Assembly: GCA_965242915.1 (NCBI GenBank)
Contig: CBDETN010000020.1
Span: forward strand, 23,707 to 87,706
Source: CAJXII01 sp965242915
GTDB lineage: Bacteria > Campylobacterota > Campylobacteria > Campylobacterales > Arcobacteraceae
Length of the DNA: 64,000 bases
Direction: 5' to 3'
Made by a program: the position numbers and the translations under genes. The notes under the pieces were generated by a model that had not been told where the DNA came from, did no database searches, and was given only the letters and a program-made list of their open reading frames with translations. Positions 17,545-24,862 of this stretch are shown one piece after another (within the stretch, counting starts at the first letter, position 1; the number at the start of each line of letters is the position of its first letter).

Positions 17545-18186
17545 ATGTTGGTAGCTCCAAGTATATTAAGTGCGGATTTTGGAAAATTAAATGAGGAGAT
17601 AACGGCTATTTGTGATGGTGGTTGTGATTTAGTTCATGTTGATGTGATGGATGGTCATTTTGTACCAAATATGACTATTGGTCCTGTTGTTGTAAGTGCC
17701 GTTGCCAAAATGGCTTCCAAACCACTTGATGTGCATCTGATGGTTGAGGACAACAATTTCTTTATTGACCTTTTTGCTCCTTTTAAACCTGAATATATCT
17801 CTTTTCATATTGAAAGTGAAAAACATCCGCATAGAGTGATTCAAAAGTTAAGAAGTTTGGATATAAAACCGGCGATTGTTTTAAATCCGCACAGTTCTCC
17901 CCAAGCGATTGAATATTTGATAGAAGATTTAGATATGGTTTTACTAATGAGTGTAAATCCTGGTTTTGGCGGGCAAAAGTTTATCACTTCAGTTGTCAAA
18001 AAAGCAAAAGAGTTAAAAGAGTTAATCAATAAACACAATCCTAATTGTTTGATTCAAGTAGATGGCGGGGTAAATGATAAAAATATTCAAGAGTTAAAAG
18101 ATGCCGGGGTTGATGTGGTTGTTGCGGGAAGCTATGTGTATGGAGCTTCTGATTATGGTCAAGCTATAAAAAGTTTACAAATATGA
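17545..18186 (+). CDS. rpe: Ribulose-phosphate 3-epimerase
   Basis: Rpe interconverts ribulose 5-phosphate and xylulose 5-phosphate. The 213-residue TIM barrel has APSILSADF at the start, the metal and catalytic residues in HVDVMDGHFVPN and HLMVE, the phosphate loop MSVNPGFGGQKF, and VDGGV. AAAAAGG upstream of ATG 17545 is a good ribosome site. The stop overlaps the trpF start, so both are co-translated. Confidence 0.97.
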   Translation: MLVAPSILSADFGKLNEEITAICDGGCDLVHVDVMDGHFVPNMTIGPVVVSAVAKMASKPLDVHLMVEDNNFFIDLFAPFKPEYISFHIESEKHPHRVIQKLRSLDIKPAIVLNPHSSPQAIEYLIEDLDMVLLMSVNPGFGGQKFITSVVKKAKELKELINKHNPNCLIQVDGGVNDKNIQELKDAGVDVVVAGSYVYGASDYGQAIKSLQI

Positions 18187-18788
18187 AATTAAGAACTAGA
18201 ATAAAAATATGTGGTATTACAAATCTTAAAGATGCCATTGATGCAATTGAAGCTGGAGCAGATGCTTTGGGTTTTGTTTTTTATTCAAAAAGTGCAAGAT
18301 ATATAGAGCCAGAATCTGCTAAAAAAATAATAAAACAGTTACCTCCGTTTGTACAAATGGTAGGACTTTTTGTAAATGAAACACCAGAAAATATTAAGCA
18401 TATTACGAAAATATCTATAATTGATACTGCTCAAATACATTTTGATGTAGAGGATGATTTTTTTGATACCCTTGAAATAAAATTTATAAAAGTTGTACGA
18501 GCTAAATCTAAAGAAGATATTTTAAAATATAAAGATGAATATAGACTTGTAGATGCTTTTGTTTCAGAGTTTGGTGGAGAGGGAAAGCGACTAAATTTAA
18601 AGTGGTTTGATGGCATTGATTGTTCAAAAATTACATTAGCAGGTGGACTGACTGAGCAAAATTTAAAAGAGTTAAAAAATTATAATTTTTGCTCAATTGA
18701 TGTGAGTAGTGGAGTTGAGATTTCAAAAGGAAAGAAAGATAAAAAAAAGATGATTGATTTTTGTAAAGAAGCAAATGAAATATCTTGA
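18183..18788 (+). CDS. trpF: Phosphoribosylanthranilate isomerase
   Basis: TrpF performs the Amadori isomerisation of N-phosphoribosylanthranilate in tryptophan synthesis. KICGITNLKDA holds the catalytic Cys, and DAFVSEF and IDVSSGVE carry the catalytic Asp and phosphate-binding residues. 201 residues is normal. It is separated from other trp genes, between rpe and a DnaQ-like gene, and overlaps both. Confidence 0.95.
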   Translation: MKLRTRIKICGITNLKDAIDAIEAGADALGFVFYSKSARYIEPESAKKIIKQLPPFVQMVGLFVNETPENIKHITKISIIDTAQIHFDVEDDFFDTLEIKFIKVVRAKSKEDILKYKDEYRLVDAFVSEFGGEGKRLNLKWFDGIDCSKITLAGGLTEQNLKELKNYNFCSIDVSSGVEISKGKKDKKKMIDFCKEANEIS

Positions 18789-19557
18789 TAAAATAACTCA
18801 CAAATTATTAAAATCACCTTTAAAGATAAATACATTTAAGGCAATGCTTGGAAATATCAAGACTTTTTTTAATGATATTGATTTAGAAATTGAACTTTTG
18901 ATTTCAAATGGTTATCCTATTAAATTTAAAGATAATAAAGTTTATCTAAAAACAGCAACAACACCTATTGCTGAACAAACTTTTTGTATAGTAGATATTG
19001 AAACAACAGCCGGTAAAGCAAGTCTGGGACAGATTATTGAAATAGGTGCTGTTAAGTATAAAAATGGTCAAATTATTGATAAATATGAAAGCTTAGTCAA
19101 TGCTAATAAAATATCACAACATGTTCAAGAACTTACCGGTATCACACTTGATATGATTAAAGATGCACCATCTTTACAAAGTGTTATGGAGGAGTTTAAA
19201 ATATTTCTAGAAGATGATGTTTTTGTAGCTCATGCTATTAGTTTTGATTATAAATTTATAAGCCAGACTTTGGAGCAGTTTGATTTAGGAAAACTTTGTA
19301 ATAGAAAGCTTTGTACTATTGACTTGGCTAAAAGGGTAATAGCAAATGAAAAATATGGATTACAGTGTTTAAGAGAACTTTTACAAATTAATGTTGGTAG
19401 TCATCATAGAGCTTATGATGATGCCTTAAGTACTTGTATAGTTTTACAAAAATGTTTTGATGATATGCCAAAAGATATTAAAACAGCAGAAGATTTGATA
19501 AAATACAGTAAATCAGATAATTTAAAAGTTATACCAAAAAAGAAGGATAAAGTATGA
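18775..19557 (+). CDS. DnaQ-like 3'-5' exonuclease (DNA polymerase III epsilon type)
   Basis: A DEDDh exonuclease domain spans residues ~60-225. FCIVDIETT gives the first Asp and Glu, AISFDYKFI the second Asp, and HHRAYDDALST the His-Asp pair. Such proteins proofread with the polymerase or act as stand-alone exonucleases. The ATG at 18775 (MKYLDKI) has an AAAGAAG ribosome site inside trpF and is preferred to an in-frame ATG at 18754. It overlaps trpF by 14 bp and the next gene by 4 bp. Confidence 0.88.
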   Translation: MKYLDKITHKLLKSPLKINTFKAMLGNIKTFFNDIDLEIELLISNGYPIKFKDNKVYLKTATTPIAEQTFCIVDIETTAGKASLGQIIEIGAVKYKNGQIIDKYESLVNANKISQHVQELTGITLDMIKDAPSLQSVMEEFKIFLEDDVFVAHAISFDYKFISQTLEQFDLGKLCNRKLCTIDLAKRVIANEKYGLQCLRELLQINVGSHHRAYDDALSTCIVLQKCFDDMPKDIKTAEDLIKYSKSDNLKVIPKKKDKV

Positions 19558-19832
19558 AAAGATGTGAACAAAGATTACAAGAGTTAATAGAAGATGTAGT
19601 TATGCCGGACATTGAAGATCATATTGATGATATATTTGAAAGTATAGCAAATGATAAAAATGCAAGTGATGAGGCTAAGGCAGAATTAGAAGAGATGCAT
19701 GAGATGAGAGCTGAATTTACTGAGATATTAAAAGATATTAAAAACAAAGAGTTAGACAAAGATGAATGTGCTGAACTTTATGAAGAGATTAAGCAGATGA
19801 TTGATGGGAATTCTGAGGATGATGAAGAGTAA
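19554..19832 (+). CDS. Small acidic hypothetical protein
   Basis: The 92-residue, strongly acidic and helix-prone protein (MKRCEQRLQELIEDVV…, ending NSEDDEE) has no family I can name. Its ATGA overlap with the exonuclease gene suggests co-expression. It ends 15 bp before the IS256 insertion, so it is intact. Confidence 0.7.
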   Translation: MKRCEQRLQELIEDVVMPDIEDHIDDIFESIANDKNASDEAKAELEEMHEMRAEFTEILKDIKNKELDKDECAELYEEIKQMIDGNSEDDEE

Positions 19833-20257
19833 AGCTTAACAATACTCGAGACTGTAAATCTAACTGTGTAAATCCAAAAATATGATTATTTGATAAAATG
19901 TCAAATATGAAAAATATTAAGGATTTACATAATGAATTTATTAAATACAGAAGAATTAAAAAGACAAATAGCTAATGGAACATTTACAGGATTAGATGAT
20001 ATTACCAAAGAGTTTAAAAATATACTCAAAGAAGTAATACAAACTGCATCACAAGAAGAGCTAACCTCACACTTAGGTTATGATAAACATCAAGAATCAG
20101 ACAATCAGAACTATCGAAACGGTTACAACGATAAAACTATAAAATCTAAATATGGAAATATAGATGTTGCAATTCCAAGAGACAGAGAATCAAGCTTTGA
20201 ACCACAACTAGTTAAAAAAAGAGAAATACTTCTAAATGGTAGTGAGGATATGATAAT

Positions 20258-21590
20258 TATAATACCCCAAGAAAATAAGAACGAAAAAATAAGATTCTTA
20301 TTCCTAAAAAGTTAAAATAATAAAATATTTAATAGGGGTAAAAAATGAGTACAAAAAGAAGAATATTTACAGCAGAATTTAAAACAAAAATTGTTTTAGA
20401 AGTTTTAAAAGGTGAAAAGACTTTAAATGAGATAGCAAGTAAAAATAATATAACACCTAAAAATATCCAAAATTGGAAGAAGATATTTTTGGATAATGCA
20501 GAGTTGGCAATGGAGCCTGCAAAGGCTATCAAAGAATATAAAGACGAAAACTTAAAATTACAATCTAAAATAGATGATTATGCAAAGATAGTAGGTAAAA
20601 TGACAGTTGAAAAGGAATGGCTTGAGGGAAAGCTACAAAGCTTGGACTTATCTAATAAAAAAGAGTTGATAGAGTCTAAGCTAACATATATTTCAGTATC
20701 AACTCAATGTAAACTTATAAAATTAAATCCAAGCAGCTTATATTATAAGCCTATAGAAAATAAGCATAAAATATCACTCAAAGATAAGATAAATGATATT
20801 TATGAGCAAATACCAATATATGGAGCTTTAAAAGTTCATCAGCAACTTTTAGAAGATGGATACAATATAAGTTTGAATACTGTTTATAAATATAGACAAG
20901 AGATGGGTTTAAAGCCAATATTAGCAGTTAAACCAATAAATCTATCAATACCAGATAAGCAACATAAAAAATACTCTTACAAGCTTAGAGGAGTTGACAT
21001 AGTAAAAGCAAATCAAGTATGGAGTACGGATATAACATATATCAAGATTAATGGCGGCATGGTTTATTTAGCAGCTATAATTGATTGGTATTCTAAAGCT
21101 GTACTATCTTGGAAAATATCCAACACTATGGATTCAGCTTTAACAATGGATGTTTTAAATGAAGCATTATCGCTATATGGTAAACCTGAAATATTTAATA
21201 CAGATCAAGGCAGTCAATACACAAGTCATATCCATACACAGACTTTAAAAGATAATGGCATCATTATCTCAATGGATGGTAAAGGTAGAGCTACTGATAA
21301 TATTTGTATAGAGAGATTCTGGCGAAGTGCAAAAGTTGAAAGAATTTATCTAAATGAATATAACACAATTAAAGAGTTAAAAACTGATGTGAAAGATTAT
21401 ATTGATTTTTATAATCATAAAAGATTTCATCAAACTTTAAATTATAAAAAACCAATGAGTTTTTATTATGATAGTTTAAAAATTAATAATAAGGATTATG
21501 ATAAATTAGTTGAAATTGTGGCATAAGGTAACAGGTGAAAAAGAGAATAAGGATTTAGAAAAAGTTGTCTTGACTTCTTGGGGTATTATA
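20258..21590 (+). mobile_element. IS3-family element type A, copy A2 (intact, with target duplication)
   Basis: This copy is 1333 bp between TATAATACCCC and its complement. It is flanked by AAT on both sides (20255-20257, 21591-21593), a 3-bp target duplication typical of IS3. Of the five type A copies it is the only one in a clean insertion site and one of two with an intact transposase. Confidence 0.95.
20345..21526 (+). CDS. IS3-family transposase, single 393-residue frame
   Basis: The N-terminal HTH_Tnp_1 domain (KRRIFTAEFKTKIVLEVL, residues ~4-55) is followed by a coiled coil (~60-105), an HTH_21 segment (IPIYGALKVHQQL, ~150-185) and an rve integrase core. The core has D229 (WSTDITY), D287 (FNTDQGSQY) and E323 (CIERFW), a DD35E triad. 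Most IS3 elements need a programmed frameshift between orfA and orfB; here both parts are in one frame. RBS AGGGG lies 8 bp before the ATG. Confidence 0.95.
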   Translation: MSTKRRIFTAEFKTKIVLEVLKGEKTLNEIASKNNITPKNIQNWKKIFLDNAELAMEPAKAIKEYKDENLKLQSKIDDYAKIVGKMTVEKEWLEGKLQSLDLSNKKELIESKLTYISVSTQCKLIKLNPSSLYYKPIENKHKISLKDKINDIYEQIPIYGALKVHQQLLEDGYNISLNTVYKYRQEMGLKPILAVKPINLSIPDKQHKKYSYKLRGVDIVKANQVWSTDITYIKINGGMVYLAAIIDWYSKAVLSWKISNTMDSALTMDVLNEALSLYGKPEIFNTDQGSQYTSHIHTQTLKDNGIIISMDGKGRATDNICIERFWRSAKVERIYLNEYNTIKELKTDVKDYIDFYNHKRFHQTLNYKKPMSFYYDSLKINNKDYDKLVEIVA

Positions 21591-22519
21591 AATATCACTA
21601 TACTCTAAAGGTATGAGCGTAAGAGATATACAATTACATCTTGATGATTTATATGGCTATGAATTATCAACTCAAACCATATCTAATATCACAGAAAAAG
21701 TGATAGAGAAAGCTAAAGAATGGCAGATAAGACCCTTAGAGAAAATATATCCAATTATATTTATGGATGCTACCGTATTAAAAATAAGAGTTGATAGAGT
21801 TGTTAAAAATATAGCTGCTTATATAATGCTAGGAGTTACATTGGAAGGTAAAAAAGAGATTATAGGTATTTGGATAGGTGAAAATGAAACTTCTAAATAT
21901 TGGCTTACTGTTTTAAATGATATTCAAAAAAGAGGTGTTGAAGATGTGCTTATATTTGCTATAGACGGTCTTAATGGCTTTAGTGAAGCAATTAGTGCAG
22001 TTTATCCTAAAGCAGAGATTCAAAGATGTATAGTACATCAAATACGAAATTCATTAAAGTTTGTATCTTGGAAAGATAGAAAAGCAGTTGCTAAAGATTT
22101 AAAATCAGTTTATACAGCTTACACTGAAGAAGATGGACAATTAGCACTTACAGAGTTTAATGATATCTGGGGTAAAAAATATCCTAACATTACTGTTTCT
22201 TGGACAAATCACTGGTCTGAATTGTCTACATTTTTTAAATATCCAGATTCTGTGAGAAAATTAATTTATACAACAAATCCTATTGAATCTTTAAATGCTA
22301 CAATCAAAAGAAAAACCAAATCTAAAGGTTCATTTCCAACAGAAGATTCTGCTTTTAAAGTGATGTATCTATCTTGTGCTGAACAACAAAATAAATGGAA
22401 TACATCTAGTATTAGAAATTGGTTTGAAATTTATCCTCAACTTAGTATATTTTTTAAGGAGATTATGGCAAAATATGAGAAGTGATTAAAAAGAAACTGG
22501 TGGGTTTACACAGTTTATT

Positions 22520-23050
22520 TTACACTCTCCAATACTCTTCTTTAAACTTTACATAACGACCGGCATGTTCAATTAAATTTTGAACCTCTTCATCGCTTAG
22601 AGTTTTAACAACTTTTGCAGGACTTCCCATAATCAAGCTGTGTGGAGGAAATACTTTATTTTGTGTTACAAGAGAATGAGCACCTACAATACTGCCTTCT
22701 CCTATAACAGCACCATCTAAAATAGTTGTGCTCATACCTATTAAGCAACCATTTTCAATGGTACAGCCATGAAGCATAACTTTATGCCCGATTGTTACAT
22801 CGTCGCCTATGATTGTAGGATTTCCATCACTCATATCGTCTTTTTTATAATGTGTTACATGTACCATAGACAAATCTTGGATAGAAGTTCTTTTACCTAT
22901 TCTTATTTTGTGTACATCTCCTCTGATAACTGTTCCAAACCAAATAGAACTGTCTTTCCCTATTTTTACATTTCCAATTATATCTGCACTTGGAGCTACC
23001 CAAGCACTTTTTTTAATTTTAGGAAACCATTTTTTAAATTTTAATAACAT
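22520..23050 (-). CDS. Gamma-carbonic-anhydrase-family protein (YrdA/PaaY type), last residues altered by IS256
   Basis: A left-handed beta-helix protein: hexapeptide-type repeats (SADIIGNVKIGKDSSIWFG, AVIGEGSIVGAHSLV) and the three zinc His positions in MVHVTHYKK and GHKVMLHGC. Family members bind metal in a trimer; some hydrate CO2, others act on CoA thioesters. IS256 entered at the last sense codons. The present end is FKEEYWRV, coded partly by the IS. Reading across the removed IS gives FKEEYC. The protein is otherwise complete (176 residues) and probably still works. Confidence 0.88.
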   Translation of the reverse strand: MLLKFKKWFPKIKKSAWVAPSADIIGNVKIGKDSSIWFGTVIRGDVHKIRIGKRTSIQDLSMVHVTHYKKDDMSDGNPTIIGDDVTIGHKVMLHGCTIENGCLIGMSTTILDGAVIGEGSIVGAHSLVTQNKVFPPHSLIMGSPAKVVKTLSDEEVQNLIEHAGRYVKFKEEYWRV

Positions 23051-23076
23051 TTTTAGTCTTTCTTTCTTTCTTTTAT

Positions 23077-24225
23077 TTAAATGGTAAACTGTATTTTGAA
23101 AACTGCACCATTGTCTTCATTATAAGCATCTATAGAAGCATTGCCTTGATCTGCAATTATCTTTTTAGCAATACTTAAACCAACTCCCATACCCGAAGAT
23201 TCTTTTTTGCCTTTAAATGGTTCAAATAGGTGATCAAAAATATCATCATGTATACCGCCTGCATTATCTTTAAAGATAACATTTATATGAGTTTCATCTG
23301 ATGAAATATTTATATCCAGTCTTCTGTTATTAAAATCTTTTATTTTCATCAATTCATCCATTGCGTTATTTATAATAATTACCCAAACCTGTTCAATTCT
23401 TTGTTTTTGAATATCTGTCATATAGGTTTGAGACTCTTTATCCATATCTAAACTAAAATGTTCATCATTTATATAGACATTAGATATATGTTTGATTTTA
23501 TTATATGCCAAAATTGCTGATGTAACTACAGTAGAATATATATTGGAACTTTCTTTTTCTATTTTTGATTGCTGAGACATCTCTTTCATAGATCCAACTA
23601 TATTTTCGATGCGAAATAAACCGTCTTTTATTCTTGATATACTTTTTCCTATTTCATCTTTAGTTTTTGAATCTGGCAAATCTTCTATATCATATCCCAT
23701 CATCTCAAAACTTGCTTTTATATAAGTAAGCGGAGTATTTATTTCATGCGTAATACCGGCAGCCAGTTGTCCAATAGCTGAGAATTTTGCAGTTTTTAAT
23801 CTCTCTTCTTGATGTTGTTCTAATTGTTTATCAAGTTTTCGTTGCAGTAAAATAGGTTCTATATTCTTTTTAAGACTGTTTAAAAGTACTTCCATATTCA
23901 TAGGTTTTGTTACAAAATCTGAAATACCAACTTTGATAGCTCTATGTAGAAAATCCTTATCATTATGAGCAGTTGTGATAATGATCGGGACAGATGTATT
24001 TATTTTTCTAATCTCTTCACACATCTCTAAGCCATTCATTTTAGGCATATTTATATCTGTAATAATGATATCTATCTCATCTTTGTGTTGATTAAATTGA
24101 TCCAAACCATCTTTACCGTCAGCTGCAACTATTATTCTAGCAAATAAATTACCAAATAAAGAACTGACTATATTCTTTATTTGCTCTTCATCTTCAACAT
24201 ACAAAGCGGTAATGGTTTTAAACAT
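23077..24225 (-). CDS. Hybrid response regulator - histidine kinase
   Basis: Residues ~5-120 form a receiver domain, with phospho-acceptor Asp in IDIIITDINMPKMNG and Lys in DFVTKPM. It is followed by a coiled coil and a kinase core: H box AAGITHEINTPLTYIK, N-box WVIIINNAMDEL, G1 DNAGGIHDD, G2 GMGVGLSIAKKI. There is no membrane segment, so it is a cytoplasmic relay component. It follows the single-domain regulator at 24236 by 10 bp, suggesting the pair work in one phosphorelay. Confidence 0.93.
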   Translation of the reverse strand: MFKTITALYVEDEEQIKNIVSSLFGNLFARIIVAADGKDGLDQFNQHKDEIDIIITDINMPKMNGLEMCEEIRKINTSVPIIITTAHNDKDFLHRAIKVGISDFVTKPMNMEVLLNSLKKNIEPILLQRKLDKQLEQHQEERLKTAKFSAIGQLAAGITHEINTPLTYIKASFEMMGYDIEDLPDSKTKDEIGKSISRIKDGLFRIENIVGSMKEMSQQSKIEKESSNIYSTVVTSAILAYNKIKHISNVYINDEHFSLDMDKESQTYMTDIQKQRIEQVWVIIINNAMDELMKIKDFNNRRLDINISSDETHINVIFKDNAGGIHDDIFDHLFEPFKGKKESSGMGVGLSIAKKIIADQGNASIDAYNEDNGAVFKIQFTI

Positions 24226-24235
24226 GATTATATTC

Positions 24236-24604
24236 CTATAACCCCAACTGATCTAAAACTTTATTTTCAACATCTCTTAAACTAACAAACGGTTTAGTTA
24301 CATAATCATCTGCACCAATTTTTTCACAATCTATCATTCTGTCTTGTGTAGAATAAGCTGTCATCATTACAATTTTTGTTTTTACTGATGAGTTTTTAAC
24401 CTCTTTTAAAAAGTCTATCCCATCCATCTGAGGCATCATAATATCTAAAAGTACCAAGTCGTATATACCACTTTTTACCTTGCTAAGTGCAGTTTGAGGA
24501 TTTGAAAAAATTTCTATATCAAACTTTTCACTTCTACTTAAAAATCTCTCTAAGATATCTAAAATATCTTGTTCATCATCTATTATTGCTATTTTCTTAT
24601 TCAT
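24236..24604 (-). CDS. Single-domain response regulator
   Basis: A 122-residue CheY-like receiver: acidic pocket AIIDDEQD, phospho-acceptor Asp in DLVLLDIMMPQMDG, conserved Thr in VMMTAYS and Lys in DDYVTKPF. It has no output domain, so it probably signals by binding a partner such as the hybrid kinase encoded just downstream. Confidence 0.92.
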   Translation of the reverse strand: MNKKIAIIDDEQDILDILERFLSRSEKFDIEIFSNPQTALSKVKSGIYDLVLLDIMMPQMDGIDFLKEVKNSSVKTKIVMMTAYSTQDRMIDCEKIGADDYVTKPFVSLRDVENKVLDQLGL

Positions 24605-24636
24605 AATTTTATTTCCCTTTTTAGTAAATCAAATCG

Positions 24637-24783
24637 CTATGCGGATAACTTACTTGATACTTGATATTCATTGTTGAGATTTTTTAATGAAAAAAAAGTA
24701 TTTACACCAAGAAATAATAAACCAACCATTATTAACGCTAAATTTAACTTTAACTTATTACCGATTGTTATATTTTTAAGCAT
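24637..24783 (-). pseudogene. N-terminal stump of a chemoreceptor or sensor kinase
   Basis: A strong ribosome site (GGAGG) precedes MLKNITIGNKLKLNLALIMV, the cytoplasmic start and first membrane helix typical of methyl-accepting chemotaxis proteins. The frame stops after 48 residues (…SSKLSA). The periplasmic, HAMP and signalling parts are absent. It sits directly upstream of the response regulator pair, so it may be the remains of their sensor (inference). It could also be a real short membrane peptide. Confidence 0.5.
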
Positions 24784-24862
24784 GACTACCTCCAAATTTA
24801 TATTTATTTATAGTATCACAAACAAAATATAAAATTACTGAAAATATTATAAATATTATTAT

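Larger units (their letters stand above)
19932..22485 (+). pseudogene. IS256-family transposase, split by IS3 copy A2
   Basis: Joining 19932-20257 to 21594-22485 gives a continuous mutator-type transposase of about 400 residues. The N-terminal part includes GYDKHQESDNQNYRNGY. The DDE residues lie in IFMDATVLK, FAIDGLNGF and TNPIESLNA. The gene is whole apart from the insertion, so precise excision of the IS3 would restore it. The 3' part alone has an ATG at 21613 but lacks the DNA-binding region. Confidence 0.92.
19848..22529 (+). mobile_element. IS256-family element, complete but interrupted by IS3 copy A2
   Basis: The imperfect inverted ends are GAGACTGTAAATC on the left and GAGAGTGTAAAATAAAC, as complement, on the right. 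An 8-bp direct repeat CAATACTC flanks it (19840-19847 and 22530-22537). Without the nested 1333-bp IS3 element and its 3-bp duplication it is about 1346 bp. It landed in the last codons of the gamma-carbonic anhydrase gene, which reads towards it from the right. This is the cleanest evidence in the window for the borders of this IS. Confidence 0.95.

Noticed and set aside
20329..20532. 67-residue minus-strand frame (MIAFAGSIANS…) repeated in every IS3 type A copy
   Set aside because: It is the exact antisense of the helix-turn-helix start of the transposase and repeats only because the IS repeats. No ribosome site or independent conservation.
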